Shown: positions 1-7,989 of the stretch, one piece after another
How positions within the stretch are numbered: position 1 is the stretch's first letter
How the letters are laid out: each line of letters opens with the position of its first letter
DNA from: an uncultured Actinomyces sp.
Lineage (GTDB): Bacteria > Actinomycetota > Actinomycetes > Actinomycetales > Actinomycetaceae
Reading direction: 5' to 3'
DNA length: 14,451 bases
Assembly: GCA_900541895.1 (NCBI GenBank)
Contig: UWSI01000040.1
Location: 1-14,451, forward strand
The notes under the pieces: model-generated
Databases searched by the model: none
What the model saw: only the letters and a program-made list of their open reading frames with translations
What the model was told of the DNA's origin: nothing
Translations under genes and position numbers: made by a program

Positions 1-9
1 TTGTGCCAT

Positions 10-912
10 TCACCCAGCGACCTGGGCAATCGGCTGGCTACCGGCTTCAAAACGCTCGGGGGCCGGCATAAAGGTCGAGGATTCCATGGTGACATCCTCG
101 ATCATCGAACCACCGGTCAGAACGGGCGGCATCTGTGAAAGAAGCTCGGCTCTCCCCCACAGCGCTCCGATACCGGTTGGGCCCAACATCTTATGCGAGG
201 AGAAGACCGCAAAATCAACTCCGAGTTCCCTGACGTCGACCGGCATGTGCGCACTGGACTGACAGGTATCAAGAAGCACAAGAGCACCGCATTGACGTGC
301 ACGCGAAACAATCGACTCAACAGGAGAAACAGCACCGGTCACGTTCGACACGTGTGTAAAGGCAACCAGACGCGTGTGGTCATCAATTACCCCAAGAGTC
401 TCACAATCAATCCGGCCATCTTCATGAAGGTCGAGCCAGCGAAGCTCCGTCCCGGTTGCAGCACAGAGCTGCTGCCATGGAACTAGATTTGCATGATGTT
501 CCGCTCGGGTAATAACAATGTTATCTCCCGCCGCAAGCTTGACAGGTGAGGGCTTTGCAGCACTGTCTAGCGATGCGTTTCGCATTGCCAGTGCAACTAA
601 ATTAATTGCCTCTGTTGCGTTCTTTGTCCAAACGATCTCATTGGCACGACCACCAATAAAATCAGCCAGAATCGAGCGTCCTTCTTCGAAGGCAGCAGTC
701 GACTCGTCACCCAGCAGATGCGTCCCACGATGTACTGCGCCATTGCTGGTGCGGTAGAAATTACTGATCGCATCGATGACCTGCACAGGCTTTTGCGAAG
801 TCGCGCTGAAATCGAGATAGGCAATGGGGTTGCCACCGCGGCCGACCCTCCCAAGGATGGGAAAGTCGGCGCGCAGTCGCGAGAGCTCTTGAAGCGAAAA
901 GTCTTCAGTCAC
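10..912 (-). CDS. sufS: Cysteine desulfurase SufS, truncated by an in-frame stop
   Basis: PLP-dependent group II cysteine desulfurase that takes sulfur from cysteine for the SufBCD scaffold. The 300 residues carry the expected N-terminal and PLP-binding parts: YLDFSATSQKP near 32-42, HRGTHLLGDEST near 61-72, the EHHAN motif at 138-142, D215 in LLDTCQSS, and the Schiff-base lysine K241 in SSHKMLGPTG. The frame ends in TGA at 10-12 right after RFEAGSQPIAQVAG. Full SufS proteins have about 400-440 residues, so roughly 110 C-terminal residues are missing, including the RxGHHC loop with the catalytic cysteine. The frame is open again for the remaining 9 bases (Met-Ala-Gln). The start is GTG, 9 bases after the sufC stop, with a GGAG motif inside the sufC end. 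A nonsense mutation, or an error near a sequence end, is likely; if the stop is real the enzyme should be inactive. Confidence 0.85.
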   Translation of the reverse strand: MTEDFSLQELSRLRADFPILGRVGRGGNPIAYLDFSATSQKPVQVIDAISNFYRTSNGAVHRGTHLLGDESTAAFEEGRSILADFIGGRANEIVWTKNATEAINLVALAMRNASLDSAAKPSPVKLAAGDNIVITRAEHHANLVPWQQLCAATGTELRWLDLHEDGRIDCETLGVIDDHTRLVAFTHVSNVTGAVSPVESIVSRARQCGALVLLDTCQSSAHMPVDVRELGVDFAVFSSHKMLGPTGIGALWGRAELLSQMPPVLTGGSMIEDVTMESSTFMPAPERFEAGSQPIAQVAG

Positions 913-921
913 CGAGAAAGC

Positions 922-1674
922 TCACTTCTCCAGGTAGGAATCGTAGCCATTCTCTTCCAGCTCATCAGCAAGTTCAGGACCACCCTGAGCTGCAACCTGG
1001 CCGTTGACAAAAACATGAACATGGCTGGGCTTGATATAGCGCAGAATACGCGTGTAGTGCGTAATGAGCATAACTCCGCAGCCGGTATTGCCGTGGACGC
1101 GATTAACGCCTTCAGAAACAATGCGGAGCGCATCGACATCCAAGCCGGAGTCGGTCTCGTCAAGGATCGCGAAGGACGGCTTGAGGAGCTCCATCTGGAG
1201 AATCTCAAGGCGCTTCTTTTCACCACCGGAGAAGCCAACATTAACGTCACGTTCTGCGAAGGAAGGATCCATCCGCAGATTCTCCATAGCCTGGTTCACG
1301 TCCTTCACCCACTGACGAATCTGGGGTGCGTGACCGTCAACCGCAGTCTTTGCTGTACGCAGGAAGTTCGAAACCGAAACACCGGCAACTTCAACCGGGT
1401 ACTGCATTGCCAAGAAAAGGCCAGCTTTCGCGCGCTCATCAACGCTCATGTCCAGAATCGAAGCATCATCGAGGTAAGCCTCGCCACTGGTAATTTCATA
1501 GGCGGGGTGCCCTGCAAGAGCGTAGGCAAGAGTTGACTTGCCCGAGCCGTTGGGGCCCATAATTGCGTGAATCTCACCGGAGTTAATGGTCAGGTTCACG
1601 CCCTTCAGAATTTCCTTCGGTCCTTCAGCGGTCTCAACGGATGCGTGAAGGTCTTTAATAGTCAAAGTCGACAT
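922..1674 (-). CDS. sufC: Fe-S cluster assembly ATPase SufC
   Basis: ABC-type ATPase of the SufBC2D scaffold complex in the cytoplasm; ATP binding drives the rearrangement that allows cluster assembly on SufB/SufD. Visible motifs are Walker A GPNGSGKST (40-48), Q-loop Q91 in AMQYP, the signature FSGGEKKR (148-155), Walker B FAILDE (168-173) followed by TDSGLD, and the switch histidine H206 in LITHYT. The length of 250 residues is usual for SufC, and there are no membrane segments. The ATG start has a clear AGGAG five bases upstream (1680-1684). It lies 60 bases after sufD, the widest gap inside the suf operon apart from the control region, and that gap contains a small GC hairpin. Assignment is secure. 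Confidence 0.97.
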   Translation of the reverse strand: MSTLTIKDLHASVETAEGPKEILKGVNLTINSGEIHAIMGPNGSGKSTLAYALAGHPAYEITSGEAYLDDASILDMSVDERAKAGLFLAMQYPVEVAGVSVSNFLRTAKTAVDGHAPQIRQWVKDVNQAMENLRMDPSFAERDVNVGFSGGEKKRLEILQMELLKPSFAILDETDSGLDVDALRIVSEGVNRVHGNTGCGVMLITHYTRILRYIKPSHVHVFVNGQVAAQGGPELADELEENGYDSYLEK

Positions 1675-1679
1675 TTTTT

Positions 1680-1702
1680 CTCCTCTTCGGCGCTAGACGC
1701 CG
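1680..1702 (-). other. Small hairpin and RBS in the sufD-sufC gap
   Basis: On the minus strand CGGCG and CGCCG (1688-1692 and 1698-1702) form a 5-bp stem with a 5-base loop directly before the AGGAG ribosome binding site of sufC. No T-tract follows, so it is not an intrinsic terminator. It might mark a processing site or adjust sufC translation; this is inference and the stem is short. Confidence 0.35.
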
Positions 1703-1734
1703 CACTGTAGTTGTCGTCCTACTGTCGTGTAGCC

Positions 1735-2916
1735 TCAGGCGCCAAGAGCGGCGCGTTCCAGTTCATTTTCAATTGCGTTCATCAGGTGTTCTTGAACCTG
1801 CGGAACGCCGATTTGTTCAATAAGTTCGGCGAAGAATCCACGAACGACCAAACGACGTGCATCAGCTTCGTCGATGCCGCGGCTCATCAGGTAGAAGAGC
1901 TGTTCGTCATCAAAGCGTCCGGTTGCGGATGCATGTCCAGCACCGACGATTTCACCGTTCTCAATTTCGAGGTTAGGAACGGAGTCGGCCTTCGCTCCTT
2001 CACTCAGCACAAGGTTACGGTTGAGCTCGTAGGTATCGGTTCCATCGGCAGCTTCACGGATCAGGCAGTCCCCAATCCACACTGAGTGTGCGTCCTTCCC
2101 TTGAAGTGCACCCTTGTATGTCACGCGGGAGTAGCAATTGGGCTGCGAGTGGTCAACGAACACTCGGTGCTCAAGGTGCTGACCAGAGTCAACGAAGTAC
2201 AGGCCGAGCATGGTCAATTCGCCGCCGGGACCGCGATAGTCAGTATCAGAGCAGATACGTACGAGGTCACCACCAAGGCTCACCACAATGTGACGAACCT
2301 TAGCGTCACGACCAATCGCAATGCGGTGATTCGATGCGTGTACGTAGGTGTCGTCCCATTCCTGAATTGAGACGATTGTCAGATCCGAGGCGTCACCCGC
2401 CTCAATCTCAACGGTCTGGTTCAGCGCACCTTCGCCGCCGCCTCGGTGATTAATAACAACGGTTGCGGCAGATTGGCTTCCAACACTGACAAGCAGGTGC
2501 TGAACACGGGCATGCTCGTCACCGTCAATATCAATCATGACGGGGTCAGTGACCTCGGTACGTGGAGGAACAGTGACGATTTGTGCCCGGGTGAAAGTAT
2601 TCCACGCAACAACCGACGTGCGGTCGCCAGGAGCGAGAACAGTTCCCAGACGCGAATCATCGCGCCCGACCTCTTCAACAGTCACTTCAGCAGGTGCGTT
2701 CACCTGCAAGCCCAGGGGCTGTGACTCAAAGAAGCCCGGATCAAAGAGTTTCTCAATTCGACGAAGCGGAGTAAAACGCCAATCTTCTTCGCGCTCATGA
2801 GGCGCAGGAATCTCTTCAAGAGAGAAAGAAGTGGGACGATCGCCTCGGGATGAATGTGCTACGGGTGCTCCCGCTCCGTGAGAATGCGGACGGGCAGCGG
2901 TCTCTTGGGTCGTCAT
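1735..2916 (-). CDS. sufD: Fe-S cluster assembly protein SufD
   Basis: Scaffold subunit that pairs with SufB in the SufBC2D complex; the SufB-SufD interface is where the nascent cluster is thought to form. The 393 residues have a variable His/Gly-rich N-terminus, the DWRFTPLRR motif near 45-53, the beta-helix core, and the family C-terminus with H328 in GAGHASATGRFDDEQLFYLMSRG (compare the conserved CSHGAT histidine of E. coli SufD). The C-terminal FYLMSRGxDE element is nearly the same as in SufB, as expected for paralogues. The ATG overlaps the sufB stop by one base (TGATG), while the upstream SD is weak, so translational coupling is likely. Confidence 0.95.
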   Translation of the reverse strand: MTTQETAARPHSHGAGAPVAHSSRGDRPTSFSLEEIPAPHEREEDWRFTPLRRIEKLFDPGFFESQPLGLQVNAPAEVTVEEVGRDDSRLGTVLAPGDRTSVVAWNTFTRAQIVTVPPRTEVTDPVMIDIDGDEHARVQHLLVSVGSQSAATVVINHRGGGEGALNQTVEIEAGDASDLTIVSIQEWDDTYVHASNHRIAIGRDAKVRHIVVSLGGDLVRICSDTDYRGPGGELTMLGLYFVDSGQHLEHRVFVDHSQPNCYSRVTYKGALQGKDAHSVWIGDCLIREAADGTDTYELNRNLVLSEGAKADSVPNLEIENGEIVGAGHASATGRFDDEQLFYLMSRGIDEADARRLVVRGFFAELIEQIGVPQVQEHLMNAIENELERAALGA

Positions 2917-4361
2917 CAGCCAACAGATCCTTCCATCTGCAACTCAATGAGTCGGTTCAATTCAAGGGCATATTCCATGGGGAGTTCCTTAGCGATCGGC
3001 TCGACAAAGCCTCGGACGATTGTCGCCATCGCCTCGTTCTCATCCAGACCACGGCTCATCAAATAGAAAAGCTGATCGGCGGAAACCTTAGAAACAGTAG
3101 CTTCGTGTCCCATTTCGACGTCATCGGTACGGACATCGACGTAGGGATAGGTATCAGTACGCGATACCTTGTCCACAAGAAGCGCGTCACAGAGCACGTT
3201 GGACTTCGAGTGACGGGCACGTGCATTGATCTGAACAAGACCGCGGTAGGACGTGCGGCCACCACCACGAGACACCGACTTCGACACGATCGAAGAAGAA
3301 GTGTGGGGTGCCATGTGAACCATCTTTGCACCGGTGTCCTGCTGCTGCCCCGGACCAGCAAAACCAATGGAGAGAGTCTCACCGCGAGCATGCTCACCCA
3401 TGAGGAAGCACGCAGGGTACTTCATCGTGATGGCAGCACCCATATTGCCGTCAACCCATTCCATTGTGCCGCCCTCGTCGACCATTGCACGTTGAGTCAC
3501 AAGGTTCAGCACGTTTGTCGACCAGTTCTGCACGGTGGTGTAACGAACACGCGCATCCTTCTTCACAAAGATCTCAATGACACCGGAGTGCAGAGAGTTC
3601 TCATCGTAAATAGGAGCGGTACAGCCTTCAACGTAGTGAACGTAGGAACCTTCATCAGCAATAATCAGGGTACGCTCAAACTGTCCCATTGCCTGGGTGT
3701 TGATACGGAAATAGGCCTGAAGAGGAATGTTCACGTGTACGCCCGGCGGGACGTAAACGAAGGAACCACCAGACCATGCTGCGGTATTCAGAGCAGAAAA
3801 CTTGTTGTCTCCAGCCGGAACGCATTTACCGAAGTACTCTTCGAAAATCTCCGGATGCTCGCGCAAACCAGTGTCGGTGTCAGTGAAGATCACACCCTGC
3901 TTCTCCAAGTCATCTTGGATCTGCTGGTAGACGACCTCGGATTCATACTGAGCAGCAACGCCAGAAACCAGGCGGTTCTTCTCAGCCTCGGGAATACCCA
4001 GACGATCGTAGGTATCACGAATTTCTTCGGGAAGGTCTTCCCAGTCATTCACCTGACGATCAGTGGGGCGCACATAGTACTTAAAGGCATCGAAATCGAC
4101 ACCCGAAAGATCAGGACCCCACGTCGGCATTGGCTTACGCTCGAATAATTCAAGCGCCTTCAAACGCCGTTCGCGCATCCACTGCGGTTCGTCCTTTACA
4201 TCAGAGATAAAACGGACAACCGACTCGTTAATACCAAGGGGGACATCTTTCGAATAGTCATCGTTATCGTGCCACCCGTACTCATATGCGCCGATAGAGC
4301 TGATAATCTCATCGTCACTCATCTGAGTAGTTGCGTCGGTGACCGGTGGTGACTGGGTCAT
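2916..4361 (-). CDS. sufB: Fe-S cluster assembly protein SufB
   Basis: Main scaffold subunit of the SUF system, accepting sulfur and carrying the nascent Fe-S cluster together with SufC and SufD. From the chosen ATG the protein has 481 residues, the normal intein-free length. Visible family motifs include the N-terminal YEYGWHD, ALNTAAWSGGSFVYVPPGVHV (around 190-210), C247 in VEGCTAPIYDENSLH, C391 in SNVLCDALL, and the C-terminal DQLFYLMSRGLDENEA. The two cysteines sit where E. coli SufB has its sulfur-transfer cysteines. The start at 4361 is preferred over an in-frame TTG at 4376, because GAGG lies six bases before the ATG and that SD would be inside the longer version. It follows sufR after 39 bases. 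Confidence 0.96.
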   Translation of the reverse strand: MTQSPPVTDATTQMSDDEIISSIGAYEYGWHDNDDYSKDVPLGINESVVRFISDVKDEPQWMRERRLKALELFERKPMPTWGPDLSGVDFDAFKYYVRPTDRQVNDWEDLPEEIRDTYDRLGIPEAEKNRLVSGVAAQYESEVVYQQIQDDLEKQGVIFTDTDTGLREHPEIFEEYFGKCVPAGDNKFSALNTAAWSGGSFVYVPPGVHVNIPLQAYFRINTQAMGQFERTLIIADEGSYVHYVEGCTAPIYDENSLHSGVIEIFVKKDARVRYTTVQNWSTNVLNLVTQRAMVDEGGTMEWVDGNMGAAITMKYPACFLMGEHARGETLSIGFAGPGQQQDTGAKMVHMAPHTSSSIVSKSVSRGGGRTSYRGLVQINARARHSKSNVLCDALLVDKVSRTDTYPYVDVRTDDVEMGHEATVSKVSADQLFYLMSRGLDENEAMATIVRGFVEPIAKELPMEYALELNRLIELQMEGSVG

Positions 4362-4400
4362 ATTTTTCCTCGTCAATTCGGTTATTTTAGTAATGCGCTG

Positions 4401-5093
4401 CTACTTGCGAAGAGCAGCTCGCGCGGCGGGAGAGATGACAGGTGCAGAAACCGGAATATTGGTTGTGCACACGTGTTCCCCACTCGCAAGTGTTGCAAGT
4501 CGTTGAACGTGAACATTGAGCAGTCGCGAAAACGCAGCAGTCTCGGCTTCACACAGCTGTGGGAAGTCCCCTGCAACCTGCCTAATTGGGCAATGCCCCT
4601 GACAGAGCTGGACAGCATAGCCACCGCGACCAATATCGCGAACCGTTGCTGCATAGCCATCTGCAGTAAGCGCATCTGCGAGAGCTTGTGCACGCAGCCT
4701 CGGGTCACTACCCGCCTCACGGACCGTAGCCGTATAACGCCTTTCGATTTCTCGAGAGCGAGCTGCAGCAAAAGAATCAATCGCTTCTCCCCCACCAACT
4801 TGCCCAAGGTAGCCAAGGGCTTTCGAGGCGAGGTCTGAGTAACTTTCAGCGAGTTTTTCGTGCGCCCGAGCAGTGGCAACATAGTGTCGCGCGGGACGTC
4901 CGCGCCCGCGTCGTCCAACCTGTCCCGGTTCGTGCTCGGCAATTTCGTTATCGGAAAGCAAGATGGTGAGATGACGACGCACCGCGGCGGTCGTCAGTCC
5001 GAGAATGCGCGCAATTGTCGAGGCGGTTACCGGCCCCTTCTCAACAACAAGGTCACGTACCTGCTGCCGGGTGCGCGCATCACTGCTCTCCAC
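4401..5093 (-). CDS. sufR: Fe-S-sensing transcriptional regulator SufR
   Basis: Winged-helix DNA-binding regulator of the suf operon. The N-terminal domain shows a helix-turn-helix (VTASTIARILGLTTAAVRRHLTIL, residues about 22-45) and a basic wing (GRRGRGRPARHY). The C-terminal half has the SufR cysteine pattern C164 and C168 (LCQGHCPI), C181 (FPQLCEAE) and C209 (HVCTTNI), which in the family binds a [4Fe-4S] cluster; loss of the cluster is known to relieve repression in Mycobacterium and Streptomyces. I chose GTG at 5093 (230 residues) because GGAGGG ends four bases before it; a longer version from GTG at 5120 (239 residues) has no good SD. As first gene of the suf operon it probably represses itself and sufBDCS. 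Confidence 0.93.
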   Translation of the reverse strand: MESSDARTRQQVRDLVVEKGPVTASTIARILGLTTAAVRRHLTILLSDNEIAEHEPGQVGRRGRGRPARHYVATARAHEKLAESYSDLASKALGYLGQVGGGEAIDSFAAARSREIERRYTATVREAGSDPRLRAQALADALTADGYAATVRDIGRGGYAVQLCQGHCPIRQVAGDFPQLCEAETAAFSRLLNVHVQRLATLASGEHVCTTNIPVSAPVISPAARAALRK

Positions 5094-5097
5094 GCTG

Positions 5098-5103
5098 CCC
5101 TCC
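5098..5103 (-). promoter_or_regulatory. Ribosome binding site deciding the sufR start
   Basis: GGAGGG on the minus strand lies four bases before the GTG at 5093. It would be coding sequence if translation began at the upstream GTG (5120), so it favours the shorter SufR. Confidence 0.7.
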
Positions 5104-5140
5104 AAGCGAATTACATTCACGACTGTTCAATCTCATGAAA

Positions 5141-5146
5141 AGCATA
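5141..5146 (-). promoter_or_regulatory. Candidate -10 element of the suf operon promoter
   Basis: TATGCT on the minus strand matches the -10 consensus in four of six positions, including the conserved TA and final T. Transcription would start near 5134, about 40 bases before the sufR start. No convincing -35 is present at 16-18 bases spacing, which could fit an activated promoter or another sigma factor. It lies between the NUDIX stop and sufR, the only sizeable gap upstream of suf. Confidence 0.35.
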
Positions 5147-5157
5147 CGCTCTTTATG

Positions 5158-5171
5158 AAACATTTTCGTTG
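5158..5171. promoter_or_regulatory. Candidate SufR operator
   Basis: AAAC-N6-GTTG on the plus strand (CAAC-N6-GTTT on the minus strand). Streptomyces SufR has been reported, as I recall, to bind CAAC-N6-GTTG; here seven of eight arm positions match. It sits about 11-25 bases upstream of the candidate -10, over the -35 position, where a bound repressor would block RNA polymerase. It overlaps a second small dyad, TTTCG-TTG-CGAAA (5164-5176). Confidence 0.4.
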
Positions 5172-5230
5172 CGAAATACGGCTCGATTTGCGCGACTCGC
5201 ATCACAAGTCTTAGGCCAAAGGTCCTTTAC

Positions 5231-5866
5231 TTAACGAAGCCATTGAGATGACAGGCCTCGAAGCTGCCAGCCGCGACGGCGCGCCGCATCTGTTGCAAGA
5301 ACAGCAGACACAGTTGACGCATTATGAAGGCGCCCATCAAGTGCCGCGGTTACGGCATCATCAAGGCTCACCCACTGGTATTCAAAATCAGCTTCTTCAT
5401 CCTCACGGTCAAAAGTTTGACCTGTTGGCGCTAGGCCTCGCGCAAGAAAGATTCGAATTGATTCAGACGAACATCCTGGGGAATTGAAGATATCGAGAAG
5501 AACGTCCCAGCGTTCTGCCGTCAAATCAGCTTCTTCAGCCAATTCTCTCTGAGCACCAATCAGCGGATCTTCGCCCGGAATATCAAGGAGTCCGGCGGGC
5601 ACTTCCCACAGTTTTGCGCGGACCGGATGACGATACTGGCGTTCCAGAAGAACTTCCTCATTGCCATCATCTCCACGGAGCGCGACGATGACCACTGCAC
5701 CAGGATGCCCCATGTATTCACGAACAATGGGTTGCTGAGAGTGTGCAAGAGTGAGCTCATCACGTTGGATATCGAAGACTTTTCCTTCGAAAACAGTTTG
5801 AGACGACACTAGCTGAACAGGGACATGCTCATCTTGAAATTCATTCACGGCTCTATTGTCTCTCAC
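5231..5866 (-). CDS. NUDIX hydrolase, ADP-ribose pyrophosphatase type
   Basis: Likely cleaves ADP-ribose or a related nucleoside diphosphate sugar to AMP and a sugar phosphate. The 211 residues contain EVPAGLLDIPGED (88-100) and the Nudix helix REL-A-EEADL (107-115), with metal-binding glutamates E108, E111 and E112. The loop from G92 to E99 has one residue more than the classic GX5E, and the usual Gly near the end of the box is Asp114; the extra residue also occurs, as I recall, in the mycobacterial relative Rv1700. The GTG start overlaps the steB stop by four bases (GTGA), which supports 5866 over the GTG at 5848. It ends the long operon; no intrinsic terminator is visible after it. In M. 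tuberculosis pyrG lies between the steB and NUDIX homologues; here it is absent. Confidence 0.88.
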   Translation of the reverse strand: MRDNRAVNEFQDEHVPVQLVSSQTVFEGKVFDIQRDELTLAHSQQPIVREYMGHPGAVVIVALRGDDGNEEVLLERQYRHPVRAKLWEVPAGLLDIPGEDPLIGAQRELAEEADLTAERWDVLLDIFNSPGCSSESIRIFLARGLAPTGQTFDREDEEADFEYQWVSLDDAVTAALDGRLHNASTVSAVLATDAARRRGWQLRGLSSQWLR

Positions 5867-6768
5867 TGAGCGGGAGGGAAAACCGAGGTTGCGCCGCTAC
5901 CGACACCGAAGGAACGCGCACTTGCATGGGCATCCTTGAGGGCCAAGACCGCGCAAATCGTTCCCTGTGTCGTTCCAACCTGATCGACCGTAGTTGCCGC
6001 AACGTTTGCATTACGTAGGGCACTAATGGTGGAACGGTCGCTTGAAGCATCACCAAAAATAACGCCACCGACCGGCGCATTTCCAATCATCTTTGCCAAG
6101 CCTTCCCATGATGCTTGTGAGGCCAAAGGCGCTGCGGCCGTAGTCTCATTTGCAGATGTCGTAGTTGCTCTGGGACCAATAACGACGATTGCCTGAGCAC
6201 CGCCCTGAGGATCTTTAGAGATCTTCATAACGGGGGTGTCTCCACCCGTGAGGATTTGCTTAACAAGATCAGGCTCAGATCCGGATTGAGTTAATGAAGA
6301 AACGATTGCCTGCGCAATCACTGCCTCGGCCCCCGCATCTGCTGGCAAACCACTCAAGTGCGAGGCAAGCGGCGTCGCTAAAGTGCTACGGAAAGTCGCA
6401 GAATCTCCGCTCAGCCACGTATTCGTTAGCTCTGCCTCGCCCGAAACTTGCGCGCCAGCCTGTCCGAGGGTTTGACGCATTGAGTCAACATCCGCAGCAT
6501 CTGTTCCCGGCACCGTCACAAGCGCAACCGAAACCCCGTTCAGGGAACCATTGATTCGGCTCTGTGCAAGTTCGAAGACTGCGCGCGCTTCGATCTTGCC
6601 GTTGTTCTGCGCCTGTGCAAGCGCCTCGTTTGACGAGGCCGTGGTGGCCTTTGACGCCAAACCTGAAGAAATTCGCGACTGAAGCGGTCCCGCACCGAGG
6701 ACAACGCCTAGGCACAGCGCAACAAACACCGCGATCAAAGAAACAATGTGATAGCGAAAATTCACCAT
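5863..6768 (-). CDS. steB: SteB/MctB-family membrane-anchored protein
   Basis: Homologue of M. tuberculosis Rv1698 (MctB) and corynebacterial SteB, recognised by its start MVNFRYHIVSLIAVFVALCLGVVLGAGPL and by position next to steA. One membrane helix near residues 7-27 is followed by an extracytoplasmic domain of about 270 residues rich in Ala, Ser and Thr, with a coiled-coil-like stretch near 30-70. Automatic annotation often says copper transporter, after the mycobacterial outer-membrane work. With a single N-terminal helix and no sign of a mycomembrane, a role with SteA at the division septum, where the pair supports cell separation in Corynebacterium, is more likely here. AAGGAAG lies seven bases before the ATG, and the gap to steA is 12 bases. 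Confidence 0.85.
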   Translation of the reverse strand: MVNFRYHIVSLIAVFVALCLGVVLGAGPLQSRISSGLASKATTASSNEALAQAQNNGKIEARAVFELAQSRINGSLNGVSVALVTVPGTDAADVDSMRQTLGQAGAQVSGEAELTNTWLSGDSATFRSTLATPLASHLSGLPADAGAEAVIAQAIVSSLTQSGSEPDLVKQILTGGDTPVMKISKDPQGGAQAIVVIGPRATTTSANETTAAAPLASQASWEGLAKMIGNAPVGGVIFGDASSDRSTISALRNANVAATTVDQVGTTQGTICAVLALKDAHASARSFGVGSGATSVFPPAQ

Positions 6769-6780
6769 GAGATATCTTCC

Positions 6781-7989
6781 TTAAGCAGTGAGTGCGCCAG
6801 CCCAGTTGGCTAGCTCAGAGGTTGCTGAATTCGTTGGGGACCACAGGTGCGAAACCCAATCCCACACACCGGTAAATAGGTCGTGTCCCCATGGAGTTGA
6901 CCAGAGCGCAATACCCATTGAGATTAGAAGGACACATGACAAGAGGAAAAGCGAGCCACCGCGGATACGGCTTCGATAAGTAGCGCTGACAGCTTGCGCA
7001 GGAATTAAAAGATCACCGGCTCGCAAACGGATCAAGAACGCGGGCGTGACAACCGAACGCGAGAGCTCAAGATAGTCCTCAAGCTCGCGAGCATCCCCCG
7101 CAACAACAATTGCGGCAGGATCCATAAAACTCAAAACGCTGATCGCCACATCAACTGCTGCTGCAGTGAGATCGACCTGGTGATAATCGATCCCCATACG
7201 ATTAAGACGATCACGCCCCTGATCACCATCATGAGCACGCGGAACAACAATCTCGGCGCCGCTACGCAGGATTCTGTCTGATACTTCAGTCATATCACCG
7301 ACGATGATTGCCGGCTTTAGATGGGCACGACGTGCGCGAAGCGCACCACCCTCTACCGCGACCACAATAGGCTGCGTGTCACGGATCCACTGACGGAGGT
7401 CTTTCAATTGCTGGCTGGACCGCGGGGAATCACAAACTAGAAGAACCTGTTGACCCGCAATCTTGGTCGATAGCTTCGGATAGCCTTCGCCGTGAAGAAC
7501 CGCAGCGCCTTCATTTTCTAGGAATGTCGCGGTGGATGCTTCAAAAGCCTGAAGTTGGTCGGAGAGAGTCTGATCAGCATTGGGAAGCTCATCCTCTAGC
7601 GGTGAGCGGGAATCGTATCGGTTCCCTTGCGCAATTCGTTTTCCCTTGCATTGAATTTCAGAACCAACGATCCTCACCGTATCGCCGTCTTTAAGGGCCC
7701 ACACATCTGGTCCGCAATCATCAATTAGCACTATGCCTGCGTCAAGAAGGGCCTGGGGGCCGCGGCTTCGAACACGGCCGGTTACCGAAAGCTGTGCATT
7801 AATCACAACTCTCGCGCCGCTTTCGATAAGAAGCTCCGCGTCTGCCTGAGTGAGATCGTTGTCCTCAATCAGTAAAAAATCACCGTTGTCGAGCTGAGGT
7901 ACCTTCTGGTGCAGGTCTCTGGCGATCCACACACGTCCCTCAATCGAGGTAGCATCGCTACCTGAAAATCCTGATTTTTCTTCCGTCAC
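6781..7989 (-). CDS. steA: Putative cytokinetic ring protein SteA
   Basis: Homologue of Rv1697 and corynebacterial SteA, a septal protein that acts with SteB in activating cell-wall hydrolysis during daughter-cell separation. Residues about 20-130 form a beta-rich N-terminal region (ARVVINAQLSVTGR, VRIVGSEIQCKGKRIAQG). Residues about 180-330 are related to the thiamin pyrophosphokinase fold (KPAIIVGDMTEVSD at 225-238). One membrane helix lies near 345-365 (SLFLLSCVLLISMGIALW), followed by a short Trp-rich tail. The GTG start overlaps the recN stop by four bases (GTGA). The length of 402 residues fits the family. The thiamin name sometimes given is based only on the fold. Confidence 0.88.
   Translation of the reverse strand: MTEEKSGFSGSDATSIEGRVWIARDLHQKVPQLDNGDFLLIEDNDLTQADAELLIESGARVVINAQLSVTGRVRSRGPQALLDAGIVLIDDCGPDVWALKDGDTVRIVGSEIQCKGKRIAQGNRYDSRSPLEDELPNADQTLSDQLQAFEASTATFLENEGAAVLHGEGYPKLSTKIAGQQVLLVCDSPRSSQQLKDLRQWIRDTQPIVVAVEGGALRARRAHLKPAIIVGDMTEVSDRILRSGAEIVVPRAHDGDQGRDRLNRMGIDYHQVDLTAAAVDVAISVLSFMDPAAIVVAGDARELEDYLELSRSVVTPAFLIRLRAGDLLIPAQAVSATYRSRIRGGSLFLLSCVLLISMGIALWSTPWGHDLFTGVWDWVSHLWSPTNSATSELANWAGALTA

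Noticed and set aside
10..12. UGA recoding (Trp, Gly or selenocysteine) in sufS
   Set aside because: TGA ends several other genes here, and the position does not correspond to the catalytic cysteine. A point mutation or sequencing error is simpler.
718..1536. 272-codon open frame on the plus strand across sufS and sufC
   Set aside because: It runs through two well-supported genes on the other strand, crosses their junction and has no domain.
2850..4148. 432-codon open frame on the plus strand across sufB
   Set aside because: It is fully antisense to sufB, whose protein matches its family from end to end. The plus-strand product shows no recognisable domain; codon bias of sufB explains the open frame.
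2916..4361. Intein in SufB, as found in mycobacteria
   Set aside because: The protein is 481 residues with uninterrupted family sequence, so no intein is present.
5207..5231. Terminator after the NUDIX gene
   Set aside because: Only a short AAAGG-A-CCTTT palindrome with no room for a loop and no T-tract was found. Read-through into suf is possible.
5863..6768. Copper transporter function for the steB gene
   Set aside because: The label comes from work on the mycobacterial outer membrane. No metal-binding Cys/Met/His cluster and only one membrane helix are seen; the steA neighbour supports a cell-separation role.
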